Positions 55,461-64,000 of a DNA stretch of 64,000 bases are shown piece by piece. Source of the stretch: Bradyrhizobium liaoningense (lineage in GTDB: Bacteria > Pseudomonadota > Alphaproteobacteria > Rhizobiales > Xanthobacteraceae); the NCBI RefSeq assembly GCF_018130785.1, contig NZ_JAFCJT010000005.1, positions 1-64,000 of the forward strand, in the 5' to 3' direction. The notes below the pieces were generated by a model. That model was not told where the DNA came from and did no database searches. It saw nothing but the letters and a program-made list of their open reading frames with translations. The stretch's first letter is position 1; each line of letters begins with the position of its first letter. Position numbers and translations under genes: made by a program.

Positions 55461-57218
55461 GTGTCGGTCGCTCAACGCAGACGTATCTCGACGCTGGTGA
55501 TGAACCGCTTCGCGCGGAACATGCTCGCGCGCGCGAGTGGCGGTTCCGTTGCGCTGTCGCGGGTCTGGCCCGGCCGCACCGACCGGCTGATCATCGCGCC
55601 GCATGATTTGCGCACGGCAGATGCGACGCGGGCCGCCGAGATTTATGCGGGCCGCTTCGTCTTCGCCGGCAAGATCGTCAATTGCCACGGCCGCTCGATC
55701 TTCGATCTCGAACCGCCGTCGGAAGACTGGGAGGTCGCGCTGCTCGGCTTCGGCTGGCTGCGCCATCTGCGCGCCGCCGACACCGCGCTGACGCGGGCCA
55801 ATGCGCGCGCGCTGGTCGAGGACTGGATCGCCAATCCCGCCAACAAGCGCCGCGCCGTCGCGCGGCGGGCCGACGTGCTGGCGCGGCGTGTGATCTCGCT
55901 GCTGTCGCAGGCGCCGCTGGTGCTCAACGACACCGACAACAAATTCTATCGCCGCTATCTGCGGGCGCTGACGCGCGAGATCCGCTTCCTGCGCTACACC
56001 ATGGTCAACATTCCCGACGGTGTGCCGAAGCTCCAGGTGCTGATCGCGCTGTGCTACGCGGCGCTGTGCCTTGCCAACCAGGCGCGGCACATCCGCAGCG
56101 TCTCGAAAAAGCTCTCGGACGAGTTGCAACGGCAGATCCTGCCCGACGGCGGCCACATCTCCCGCAATCCGGGCGCCCTGATCGAGCTCTTGATCGACCT
56201 GTTGCCGCTGCGACAGACCTTTGCCGCGCGCAACATCGCGCCGCCGCCGGCGCTGCTCAACGCGATCGACCGCATGATGCCGATGCTGCGCTTCTTCCGG
56301 CACGGCGACGGCAATTTCGCGCTCTTCAACGGCATGAGTGCGACGCCTTCGGACCTGCTCGCCACGCTGCTCGCCTATGACGACACCCATGGCGCGCCGA
56401 TGGCCAACATGCCGCATACCGGCTTCCAGCGTCTCGATGCCGGCCAGACCACTGTGATCATCGACACCGGCCCGCCGCCGCCGGCCGGCGTCAGCCACGA
56501 CGCCCATGCCGGCTGCCTGTCATTCGAACTGTCTTCCGGCATCAGCCGCATCGTCACCAATTGCGGCATGCCGACCACCGGCCGCGACAATTGGCGACCG
56601 TTCGCGCGCGGCACCGCCGCGCATTCGACGCTGACCTATCACGACACGTCCTCATGCCAGTTCGTCGAGATGTCGGCGATGAAGCGGCTCCTGCACGGCT
56701 CACCCGTCACCAGCGGCCCGGTCGAGGTCGAGAGCTATCGCGAAATCGTTCAGAACGGCACGCTGCTCACGACCTCGCATGACGGCTATCTCGCGAAATT
56801 CGGCGCGATCCATCGCCGCGTGCTGATGGTTGCCAATGACGGCGCGCGCATCGACGGCGAGGACACGCTGTCGCCGCCGCAGGGCGGACGCTTCAAGGGC
56901 GCCGACGCCGATTTCGTGCTGCGCTTCCATCTGCATCCGGCGGTGAAGGCGAGCCGATTGTCGGATGCCCGCGGCGTCATGCTGGTGCTGCCGAATCGCG
57001 ACGTCTGGACCTTTGACGCATTGGACGACAAGGTCGATCTCGAGGACAGCGTGTTCCTGGCCGGCAATGACGGTCCCCGCCGCACCGCGCAGATCGTGAT
57101 CCGGCAGGATGCACGGCAGGCGCCCACGATCCGCTGGAGCTTTGTCCGCTCAAGCGCTTCGCCGGCCGTGACCAATGCCCGCCGCAACGCCCGGCGCGAG
57201 CCGGAACTTCCGCTGTAA
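55461..57218 (+). CDS. Heparinase II/III family protein
   Basis: A 585-residue protein with the heparinase II/III-like fold: an all-alpha N-terminal part (LLGFGWLRHLRAADTALTRA, then LEDLIDLLPLRQTFA-type helices) and a beta-sandwich C-terminal part (MPHTGFQRLDAGQTTVIIDT, NCGMPTTGRDNWRPFARGTA, then ARIDGEDTLSPPQGGRFKGA). Such proteins cleave uronic-acid-type polysaccharides by elimination, although substrates in alphaproteobacteria are unknown and no signal peptide is visible. A GTG at 55461 (AAGGC before it) is used; an in-frame ATG at 55500 is an alternative. It lies between the RsmB-like gene and purH, a conserved order. Confidence 0.87.
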   Translation: MSVAQRRRISTLVMNRFARNMLARASGGSVALSRVWPGRTDRLIIAPHDLRTADATRAAEIYAGRFVFAGKIVNCHGRSIFDLEPPSEDWEVALLGFGWLRHLRAADTALTRANARALVEDWIANPANKRRAVARRADVLARRVISLLSQAPLVLNDTDNKFYRRYLRALTREIRFLRYTMVNIPDGVPKLQVLIALCYAALCLANQARHIRSVSKKLSDELQRQILPDGGHISRNPGALIELLIDLLPLRQTFAARNIAPPPALLNAIDRMMPMLRFFRHGDGNFALFNGMSATPSDLLATLLAYDDTHGAPMANMPHTGFQRLDAGQTTVIIDTGPPPPAGVSHDAHAGCLSFELSSGISRIVTNCGMPTTGRDNWRPFARGTAAHSTLTYHDTSSCQFVEMSAMKRLLHGSPVTSGPVEVESYREIVQNGTLLTTSHDGYLAKFGAIHRRVLMVANDGARIDGEDTLSPPQGGRFKGADADFVLRFHLHPAVKASRLSDARGVMLVLPNRDVWTFDALDDKVDLEDSVFLAGNDGPRRTAQIVIRQDARQAPTIRWSFVRSSASPAVTNARRNARREPELPL

Positions 57219-57382
57219 ACGCACGAATTCGGCCCATCTCGTCGTTGTGAAGGCCGTCGAAAACTGCTATCGAGCCCTCGCTCGCGCGACTGGCGACCTT
57301 GGATGGAGCACCATCGGGAAGCGCGGGACATATCCGCCGCGCGCCTGGGCATAGACACTCCTTAAGACAGAGGATCTTGCTC

Positions 57383-58975
57383 ATGACTGACCATCCCCGT
57401 CGCGTCACCCGCGCCCTTCTCTCCGTTTCCGACAAGACCGGCCTGATCGAGTTCGCAAAGGCGCTTGCCGCGCATGATGTCGAGCTGGTCTCGACCGGCG
57501 GCACCGCGAAAGCGATCGCCGCGGCCGGCCTCAAGGTGAAGGACGTTTCCGACCTCACCGGCTTTCCCGAGATGATGGATGGCCGCGTCAAGACGCTGCA
57601 TCCGAAGGTGCATGGCGGCCTGCTCGCGATCCGCGACAACAAGGAACATGCGGAGGCTATGAAGGCGCACGGCATCGCGCCGATCGATCTCCTCGTCGTC
57701 AACCTCTATCCGTTCGAGGCGACCGTCGACAAAGGCGCGGGCTTCGAGGATTGCATCGAGAACATCGACATCGGCGGCCCCGCGATGATCCGCGCCGCCG
57801 CCAAGAATCATGACGACGTCGCCGTCGTGGTTGAAGCCGAGGATTACAAGGCCGTGCTCGACGAGCTCGCCGCCAACAACGGCGCAACCACGCTGAAGCT
57901 GCGCCGACGGCTTGCCGCGAAGGCCTATGCGCGCACCGGCGCGTATGACGCCGCTATCTCGAACTGGTTCAACCGCCAGCTCGAGATCGACGCGCCGGAC
58001 TTCCGCGCCTTCGGCGGAAAGCTGATCCAGTCGCTGCGCTATGGCGAGAATCCGCACCAGACCGCGGCATTCTATGCGACGCCCGACAAACGTCCGGGCG
58101 TCTCGACAGCGCGGCAGCTCCAGGGCAAGGAGCTCTCCTACAACAACATCAACGACACCGATGCGGCCTATGAGTGCATCGGCGAGTTCGACGCCAAGCG
58201 CACCGCGGCCTGCGTCATCGTCAAGCACGCCAATCCCTGCGGTGTAGCCGAAGGCTCCGACCTCGTCAGCGCCTATCGCAAGGCGCTGGCCTGCGATTCC
58301 ACCTCGGCCTTCGGCGGCATCATCGCGATGAACCGCGCGCTCGACGCCGACACCGCGCGCGAGATCACGAAGATCTTCACCGAGGTGATCATCGCGCCCG
58401 ATGCCAGCGAGGAGGCGATCGCCATCATCGGCGCGCGCAAAAATCTGCGCCTGCTGCTCGCCGGCAGCCTGCCCGACCCGCGCGCGCCGGGCCTCACCGC
58501 CAAGACGGTCGCCGGCGGGCTCCTCGTGCAGAGCCGCGACAACGCCGTGGTCGACGACATGACGTTCAAGGTCGTCACCAAGCGTGCACCGACGGACGCT
58601 GAAATGCGCGATCTGAAGTTCGCGTTCCGCGTGGCAAAGCACGTCAAGTCCAACACCATCATCTACGCCAAGGATCTCGCCACCGTCGGCATCGGCGCGG
58701 GCCAGATGAGCCGCGTCGATTCAGCGCGGATCGCGGCGCGCAAGGCGCAGGATGCCGCGGCTGAGTTGAAGCTCGCCCAGCCGCTCACCAAGGGCTCGGT
58801 CGTGGCGTCGGATGCGTTCTTCCCGTTCGCCGACGGCATGCTCGCCTGCATCGAGGCCGGCGCCACCGCCGTGGTGCAACCCGGCGGCTCCATGCGTGAC
58901 GACGAGGTGATCAAGGCCGCCGACGAGCACGGCATCGCCATGGTGTTCACGGGCACGCGGCACTTCAGGCACTGA
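57383..58975 (+). CDS. purH: Bifunctional AICAR formyltransferase / IMP cyclohydrolase PurH
   Basis: A 530-residue enzyme of the last two purine steps: formyl transfer from 10-formyl-THF to AICAR, then ring closure to IMP. The cyclohydrolase part has [37 protein letters not shown] and [17 protein letters not shown]. The transformylase part has [34 protein letters not shown], the [10 protein letters not shown] segment and [17 protein letters not shown]. The ATG at 57383 has AGAGGA about 9 bases upstream; the frame opens at 57299. FolD, elsewhere in the window, supplies the formyl donor pathway. Confidence 0.98.
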   Translation: MTDHPRRVTRALLSVSDKTGLIEFAKALAAHDVELVSTGGTAKAIAAAGLKVKDVSDLTGFPEMMDGRVKTLHPKVHGGLLAIRDNKEHAEAMKAHGIAPIDLLVVNLYPFEATVDKGAGFEDCIENIDIGGPAMIRAAAKNHDDVAVVVEAEDYKAVLDELAANNGATTLKLRRRLAAKAYARTGAYDAAISNWFNRQLEIDAPDFRAFGGKLIQSLRYGENPHQTAAFYATPDKRPGVSTARQLQGKELSYNNINDTDAAYECIGEFDAKRTAACVIVKHANPCGVAEGSDLVSAYRKALACDSTSAFGGIIAMNRALDADTAREITKIFTEVIIAPDASEEAIAIIGARKNLRLLLAGSLPDPRAPGLTAKTVAGGLLVQSRDNAVVDDMTFKVVTKRAPTDAEMRDLKFAFRVAKHVKSNTIIYAKDLATVGIGAGQMSRVDSARIAARKAQDAAAELKLAQPLTKGSVVASDAFFPFADGMLACIEAGATAVVQPGGSMRDDEVIKAADEHGIAMVFTGTRHFRH

Positions 58976-59024
58976 GTCGGTCGGCGGAGCGCACTGCCAG
59001 AGCTACGACGATTCCATCTACTCG

Positions 59025-59108
59025 GTCATTGCGAGCGCAGCGAAGCAATCCAGAACCTTTCCGCGGAGGAAGTCTGGATTGCTTCGTCGCTTCGCTCCTC
59101 GCAATGAC
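59025..59108. repeat. Palindromic intergenic repeat, family A
   Basis: Outer arms GTCATTGCGAGCGCAGCG and CGCTCCTCGCAATGAC, inner arms GAAGCAATCCAGA and TCTGGATTGCTTC. It lies between the convergent purH and MFS genes. The left arm is nearly identical to 1844-1873. Confidence 0.92.
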
Positions 59109-59131
59109 GGAGGTGAGATCGCGTGGTGCGG

Positions 59132-60517
59132 CTAATCCCTCACCCGCATCAACAACCCCAGCCCCGCGACGAAGAACACCACCAGCACGGCCATGCCGGC
59201 CTTCTGGCTCGCCGTCACCGCAGTGATCATGCCGATCAGCAGCGGGCCGATGAAGGACGTCACCTTCCCCGTCAATGCGAACAGGCCAAAATACTGCGCG
59301 ATGCGGTCCTTCGGCGCGAGACGGATCAGCAGCGTGCGCGAGGCGGCCTGAAGCGGGCCGCCGGCAGCGCCAATGAGACAACCCAAAACGAGATAAGCGC
59401 GCTCGGCCGCGCTCGAGAACAGAGGCGCGCCCGGAAGAGGCGGCGCGACCTTGACGAACAGGACACTGTCCTTGTCGACCAGAAGAATCGCCGCCACCGC
59501 CAGCAACAGAACAAGCAGGCTGCCGGCGATGACGCGCTTCGGGCCGAGGCGATCGTCGAGCTTGCCGCCAAGCCATGCGCCAAAGGTGCCCGCGATCGCG
59601 AGCATGATGCCGAAGGTGCCGATCTGGATCGTGTGCCAGCCGAAGGTACCGGCGGCATAGATGCCGCCGAACGCGAACAGCGACACCAGGCCGTCGGTGT
59701 AGATCATGTTGGCGAGCAGGAATGCCGCGAGCGATTTCTGCTGCGGCAGACCCTTGATCGATTGCTTCAGCTCGGACAATCCCGCCCGTAGCGCCTCGCG
59801 CACCGGGCGCTTCGCCGGATAATCCGGCGTGAACACAAACAATGGCGTCACGAAGATGATGAACCACAGCCCGGTCAGCGGTCCGACGATGCGATCGCCC
59901 TGATGGCTGACCGGATCGAGCCCGAACAGCGGCTTGAAGCCGAGCAGCGTGCGGCCGGTCTCGGGATTGGCGGCGAGGAAGCCGAGCACGATGATCAGGC
60001 TGACGATGCCGCCGATGTAACCCGTGGCCCAGCCGGTGCCGGAGAGCCGGCCGATCCGCTCAGGCGGCACCAGGGTCGGCATCATCGCGTTGTTGAAGAC
60101 GGTGGCGAATTCCGCGCCGACGCTGGCGAGCGCGACCGCGGTGAGCAGCGGCGGAATGATGGCGGGATCGCCGGGCTTGCCGATCCACAGCGTGCAGGCC
60201 GCCAGCACCAGCAGCGCGCCAAATCCTGCGATCCACGGCTTCCTGCGGCCTGAGGCATCGGCAATGGCGCCGAGCACCGGCGACATCAGCCCGATCGCGA
60301 GACCCGCAGCCGCCATCGCAAAGCCCCACAACGACTGGCCGGTGGCGGGATCTGGCGCAATGCTGGTGGCGAAATAGGGTGCGAAAACAAAGGTCGTGAT
60401 CAGCGTGAAATAAGGCTGCGCAGCCCAGTCGAAGAAAATCCAGCTGATGACGGCGGCGCGCGGCGGATAGGTCCGCTGCGCGCCGACCAAGCGCGCATCG
60501 GGGGCGATCGTCGTCAT
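59132..60517 (-). CDS. MFS transporter, UMF1/Atg22-like family
   Basis: A 461-residue permease with 12 predicted helices. Family marks are ISWIFFDWAAQPYFTLITTF near the N-terminus, LMSPVLGAIADASGRRKPWI, SVGAEFATVFNNAMMPTLVP and PLQAASRTLLIRLAPKDRIA. This matches the Atg22-like vacuole-effluxer family found in bacteria as UMF1. The substrate (amino acids in yeast) is not known here. ATG start. It converges with purH and diverges from the ggt gene. Confidence 0.92.
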   Translation of the reverse strand: MTTIAPDARLVGAQRTYPPRAAVISWIFFDWAAQPYFTLITTFVFAPYFATSIAPDPATGQSLWGFAMAAAGLAIGLMSPVLGAIADASGRRKPWIAGFGALLVLAACTLWIGKPGDPAIIPPLLTAVALASVGAEFATVFNNAMMPTLVPPERIGRLSGTGWATGYIGGIVSLIIVLGFLAANPETGRTLLGFKPLFGLDPVSHQGDRIVGPLTGLWFIIFVTPLFVFTPDYPAKRPVREALRAGLSELKQSIKGLPQQKSLAAFLLANMIYTDGLVSLFAFGGIYAAGTFGWHTIQIGTFGIMLAIAGTFGAWLGGKLDDRLGPKRVIAGSLLVLLLAVAAILLVDKDSVLFVKVAPPLPGAPLFSSAAERAYLVLGCLIGAAGGPLQAASRTLLIRLAPKDRIAQYFGLFALTGKVTSFIGPLLIGMITAVTASQKAGMAVLVVFFVAGLGLLMRVRD

Positions 60518-60620
60518 ATTCCAGTCCCCATCACGAACAGTTTTGCCTCTGTGAGGGCAAACCGTATAGCATTGAAGCGACGCGTGTGAACTGCCCCATG
60601 GCCACGACGAAAGTTAGAAG

Positions 60621-62369
60621 ATGTCGTCCTATCCGACACGGCGGACATTTTTCGCCTTCGTTGCCACTCTAGCGTTTGGTCTTGCGCCTGCGGCCGCGCA
60701 GGATGCGCGGCGGACCTATGTCCCACCCGCACTCGACACGGTGCACGCCGTTCCGTCCGAGCACGGCATGGTCGTGGCGCAGGAAAAGATATCGGCGCAA
60801 GTCGGCGCCGACATCCTGCGCCGCGGCGGCAATGCGGTCGATGCCGCGGTCGCCACCGGCTTTGCGATGGCAGTGACTTATCCGCGCGCCGGCAATATCG
60901 GCGGCGGCGGATTCATGGTGATCCATTCGGCCGAGCACAACGAAGACATCACGATCGACTATCGTGAAACGGCACCGGCTGCGACCACCCCGCAGATCTT
61001 CCTCGGCGCTGACGGCAAGCCCGATACGGCGAAGTCACGGGATTCGGCGCTCGGCATTGGCGTGCCCGGCACGGTGGCGGGTCTCGCGCTGGCGCTGGAG
61101 AAGCACGGCTCGGGCCGGTTCACGCTGGCACAGTTGCTCGAGCCCGCGATTACGCTCGCCCGCGACGGTTTTGTCGTCACCGACGACATTGCCGACACGC
61201 TGCCGAGTTGGCACCGGCGGCTCGCGCGCTGGCCCTCGTCGGCCAAAATCTTCTCGCGCCCCGACGGCACGCCGCTCGGCGAAGGCGACAGGCTGGTGCA
61301 GGGCGATCTCGCCGAAACGCTGTCGGCCGTCGCCGCACAGGGGCCGCACGGCTTCTATGAGGGGCCGGTCGCGGAAAGGCTCGCCAAGGCCGTGACTGAC
61401 GCCGGCGGCATCATGACGCCGGCCGACCTGAAATCCTATTCTGCGGTGGCCCGTGCCCCGGTGCGCGGCACCTATCGCGGCTACGACATTGTCTCGATGC
61501 CGCTGCCTTCCTCCGGCGGCGTGGTGCTGGTGGAGACGCTCAACATCCTCGAGGGCTTTCAGCTCGCCGATCTGAAACAGGGGTCGCCGGCTTCGCTGCA
61601 TCTGCTGATCGAATCCATGAAGCGTGCCTATGCGGACCGCGCGCGCTATCTCGGCGATCCTGCCTTCGTCAATGCACCGATCGGAACGCTCACTGCAAAG
61701 GACTACGCCGCCAAGCTGCGCGCTGGCATCTCCACCGATCGCGCTACGCCGTCGAGGCAGCTCGTCTCCGCCCCTCCCGCGCCGCGCGAGGGCACTAATA
61801 CCACGCACTTTTCCATCGTCGATGCCGGCGGCAATGCCGTCAGCAATACCACCACGCTGAATTTCAGCTATGGCGTCGGCCTCGTCGCCGACGGAACCGG
61901 CGTGCTGCTCAACAACGAACTCGACGATTTCACTGCGGCGGTCGGCGCTTCCAACGCCTACGGACTCGTCGGTTTCGAGCCCAATCTGCCCGGGCCCGGC
62001 AAGCGGCCGTTATCCTCCATGTCCCCGACCATCGTGCTCAAGGACGGCAAGCCGGTGCTGGTGACAGGCTCGCCCGGCGGCAGCCGCATCATCTCGACCG
62101 TGCTCCAGGTCATCGTCAACGTGCTCGACTACAAGATGGATGTGGCCGCCGCCGTGGCGGCACCGCGGCTGCATCACCAATGGCTGCCGGACGAGGTTCG
62201 CATCGAGAGCGGCTTTCCCGGCGATGTGCTGTTCGAGCTGAAGGCGATGGATCACCTCATCGTCGAGCCGATGGGACAGACCTCGGCCAATTCGATTCTG
62301 GTGACGCCGAACGGCTCGCTCGGCGCGCCCGATCCGCGTACCCGCGGCGCGGCAGCCGCGGGACAGTAG
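60621..62369 (+). CDS. ggt: Gamma-glutamyltransferase, periplasmic
   Basis: A 582-residue precursor with signal peptide (TRRTFFAFVATLAFGLAPAA, cleavage after AAA). It self-cleaves before the catalytic Thr at about residue 394 in EGTNTTHFSIVDAGGNAVSN into large and small subunits, then moves gamma-glutamyl from glutathione to acceptors or water. Other motifs are NAVDAAVATGFAMAVTYPRA, IDYRETAPAAT, LPSSGGVVLVETLNIL, TLNFSYGVGLVADGTGVLLN and the oxyanion GSPGGSRIISTVLQ. Full length and intact. It diverges from the UMF1 transporter gene. Confidence 0.96.
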   Translation: MSSYPTRRTFFAFVATLAFGLAPAAAQDARRTYVPPALDTVHAVPSEHGMVVAQEKISAQVGADILRRGGNAVDAAVATGFAMAVTYPRAGNIGGGGFMVIHSAEHNEDITIDYRETAPAATTPQIFLGADGKPDTAKSRDSALGIGVPGTVAGLALALEKHGSGRFTLAQLLEPAITLARDGFVVTDDIADTLPSWHRRLARWPSSAKIFSRPDGTPLGEGDRLVQGDLAETLSAVAAQGPHGFYEGPVAERLAKAVTDAGGIMTPADLKSYSAVARAPVRGTYRGYDIVSMPLPSSGGVVLVETLNILEGFQLADLKQGSPASLHLLIESMKRAYADRARYLGDPAFVNAPIGTLTAKDYAAKLRAGISTDRATPSRQLVSAPPAPREGTNTTHFSIVDAGGNAVSNTTTLNFSYGVGLVADGTGVLLNNELDDFTAAVGASNAYGLVGFEPNLPGPGKRPLSSMSPTIVLKDGKPVLVTGSPGGSRIISTVLQVIVNVLDYKMDVAAAVAAPRLHHQWLPDEVRIESGFPGDVLFELKAMDHLIVEPMGQTSANSILVTPNGSLGAPDPRTRGAAAAGQ

Positions 62370-62466
62370 TCTCGCCATTGCATGGCACGGGAGCGCCCGC
62401 CTGCTTGCGCGGGCTGCCCCGCGTGCTACCACCGCGCAGCTTTAAGGGACCGCCGGGGAAACGCAC

Positions 62467-63762
62467 ATGAGCACAACCGATCCGACCCAGCGCATTGAGC
62501 GCGCGGAGATCGAAGACACCAGCCTTCTCGCCTTCTACCGCGATATGAACGGGCCGGAGCGGCGGACGTTCTGGGCCTGCGCGGCGGGCTGGGCGCTCGA
62601 CGGCATGGACTTCATGATCTATCCGCTGGTGATCGGCACCATCATCGCGCTGTGGAAGGTCGATGCAGCTTCGGCGGGGCTCGCCGGCACCGTGACGCTG
62701 CTGGCCTCCGCGATCGGCGGCTGGCTCGGCGGCTATCTCTCCGATCATATCGGACGTGTCAGGACGCTCCAGATCACCATCATCTGGTTCTCGTTCTTCT
62801 CGCTGGTCTGCGCGGTCGTGCAGAATTTCGACCAGCTCCTGATCGCTCGCGCCGTGCTCGGCCTCGGCTTCGGCGGCGAGTGGGCGGCGGGCGCCGTGCT
62901 GATGGGCGAGGCGATCCGGCCGCAATATCGCGGACGCGCAGTCGGCTCGGTGCAGTCGGGCTGGGCGGTCGGCTGGGGCCTCGCCGTGCTGTCGCAGGCG
63001 ATCCTGTTCTCACTGATGCCGGCCGAGACGGCGTGGCGCTGGATGTTCGTGATCGGCGCGCTGCCGGCGCTGCTGGTGTTCTACATCCGACGCTCCGTCA
63101 CCGAACCCGAGATCGCCGCCGAGGCCCGCGCCAAACAGGCTGCGAGCGGCGATCGTCCGGCGCTTTGGGAAATCTTCTCCGGCCCGATCCTGAAGACCAC
63201 GATCCTGGCCTCGCTGATGGCGACGGGCTGCCAGGGCGGCTACTACGCCGTCACCTTCTGGGTGCCTCAGTTCCTGACCAAGGAGCGGCACCTGTCGATC
63301 GTCGGTTCGACCGGCTATCTCTCGACGCTGATCATCGGCTCCTTCGTCGGCTATCTCGTCGGTGCCTGGCTCGCGGATCGCATCGGCAGGCGCAACCTGT
63401 TCCTGATCTTCTCGATCGGCGCCATGGCCGTGGTGCTGCTCTACACGCAGCTGCCGCTCACCAACGAGATCCTGTGGGTGCTCGGCTTCCCGCTGGGCTT
63501 CTTCGCCTCGGGCTATTTCTCAGGCATCGGCGCATTCCTGACCGAGCTCTATCCGACGCGGCTGCGCGGCTCCGGCCAGGGCTTCTGCTACAATTTCGGC
63601 CGCGGCATCGGCGCGCTGTTTCCGTTCCTGGTCGGCGCGCTCTCGGCGACGACGTCGCTGGCGAACGCGATCGCGATGTTCGCGGTGGTGGCCTACGCGG
63701 TGTTCTTCATCGCAGCGTTCGCGCTGCCGGAGACGCGCGGCCGCGTGCTGCACGCAGACTAG
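62467..63762 (+). CDS. MFS transporter (sugar-acid / sialate-type proton symporter group)
   Basis: A 431-residue MFS permease with 12 helices. It has DGMDFMIYPLVIGTIIALWK, the loop motif GGYLSDHIGRVRTLQITII (family A motif), GFGGEWAAGAVLMGEAIRPQ, and a second cytoplasmic motif AWLADRIGRRNLFLIFSIG. These match the NanT/MHS-like group that imports organic acids with protons. The substrate is not identified. GGGGA lies just before the ATG. It follows the ggt gene on the same strand, 97 bases apart. Confidence 0.9.
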   Translation: MSTTDPTQRIERAEIEDTSLLAFYRDMNGPERRTFWACAAGWALDGMDFMIYPLVIGTIIALWKVDAASAGLAGTVTLLASAIGGWLGGYLSDHIGRVRTLQITIIWFSFFSLVCAVVQNFDQLLIARAVLGLGFGGEWAAGAVLMGEAIRPQYRGRAVGSVQSGWAVGWGLAVLSQAILFSLMPAETAWRWMFVIGALPALLVFYIRRSVTEPEIAAEARAKQAASGDRPALWEIFSGPILKTTILASLMATGCQGGYYAVTFWVPQFLTKERHLSIVGSTGYLSTLIIGSFVGYLVGAWLADRIGRRNLFLIFSIGAMAVVLLYTQLPLTNEILWVLGFPLGFFASGYFSGIGAFLTELYPTRLRGSGQGFCYNFGRGIGALFPFLVGALSATTSLANAIAMFAVVAYAVFFIAAFALPETRGRVLHAD

Positions 63763-63796
63763 TCGGGTGGCGTGGTCCCGGGGGCGGTGAGGAAAT

Positions 63797-64000
63797 TTAC
63801 CGCCCCACCTGATACGGCCCGCCCTTCTCCAGGGCTCTGGCGTACGCCGGCCGCGCGTGGATGCGCTCCAGGAATGCCATCGCCTTGGGATGGCCGAGCT
63901 CGAGCCCGCCACGCGCCTGGGCTGCTTCAAGCGGGAAGCTCATCTGAATGTCGGCGGCGGTGAACTCATTGCCGGCGAACCACTCGCTCTTGCCGAGCTC
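63797..64000 (-). CDS. Glutathione S-transferase, C-terminal fragment (cut by window end)
   Basis: The last 67 codons of a gene that continues past the window edge. It reads SEWFAGNEFTAADIQMSFPL, then KAMAFLERIHARPAYARALE and ends KGGPYQVGR. The segment WFAGNEFTAADIQM is the conserved GST C-terminal helix with the N-capping box (T/SxxD), so this is a soluble GST acting on glutathione conjugates. The start and N-terminal thioredoxin-like domain lie outside. The stop is at 63797-63799. It converges with the MFS gene, 34 bases away. Confidence 0.85.
   Translation of the reverse strand, partial: ELGKSEWFAGNEFTAADIQMSFPLEAAQARGGLELGHPKAMAFLERIHARPAYARALEKGGPYQVGR

Overview
The window looks like chromosomal DNA of an alphaproteobacterium of the Nitrobacteraceae, most likely Bradyrhizobium. 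This rests on uniformly high GC coding DNA, the hemD - mic60 - hemY order, an RsmB-like - heparinase - purH run, an IalB-family protein, two TAXI-type binding proteins, and many long palindromic intergenic repeats of the kind common in that group. The genus call is an inference from gene content; no marker gene was compared with a database.

Layout. 1-1.33 kb: an ISAs1-family insertion sequence lying against a palindromic repeat. 1.3-6.1 kb: membrane protein, rlmN, IalB-like protein, a dienoyl-CoA-reductase-like SDR and an NADPH:quinone reductase. 6.5-14.2 kb: a membrane protein plus TAXI binding protein pair, a DUF1232 protein, pterin dehydratase, a second membrane-anchored TAXI protein, a Tat-exported PhoD phosphatase, a single-domain response regulator and a Crp/Fnr regulator. 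14.5-18.6 kb: typA, a flavin amine oxidase and an AT-richer HNH endonuclease gene that looks acquired. 18.7-21.8 kb: a minus-strand run of hydrolase, DUF2269, SDR/DoxX and DCC proteins. 22.1-25.4 kb: GNAT, ppa, then yggT - DUF167 - folD, where DUF167 and FolD share one open frame, and tRNA-Ala(CGC). 25.4-35.1 kb: lipid-type enzymes, a glutamine amidotransferase-like protein, TerB-like protein, class III cyclase, P450, a Tat-signal hydrolase and an MFS exporter. 35.1-37.8 kb: two small Cys-rich secreted proteins, a polysaccharide deacetylase, a small secreted protein and tRNA-Thr(CGT). 37.9-44.4 kb: hemY, mic60-like and hemD on the minus strand, divergent from tsaD - gpsA - EVE. 44.4-49.6 kb: a second cyclase, SRPBCC protein, topoisomerase IB and acs. 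49.7-52.0 kb: a subtilase with a lysine-rich tail, preceded by a small protein that resembles its pro-region. 52.4-64 kb: L,D-transpeptidase, nuclease, SDHAF4-like protein, RsmB-like methyltransferase, heparinase, purH, two MFS proteins, gamma-glutamyltransferase, and a glutathione S-transferase gene cut by the window edge.

Most of the window is ordinary housekeeping and metabolic DNA. The least conventional piece is the two-gene subtilase module at 49.7-52.0 kb: a leaderless serine protease with a histone-H1-like tail plus a separate protein that appears to repeat the protease's own N-terminal domain. Other points of note are the DUF167-FolD continuous frame with an in-frame 15-bp tandem repeat in the linker, TAXI proteins with no transporter genes nearby, the AT-rich HNH gene, and a dense set of palindromic repeats in at least four sequence families. 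No CRISPR array, rRNA gene, prophage or replication origin was recognised.
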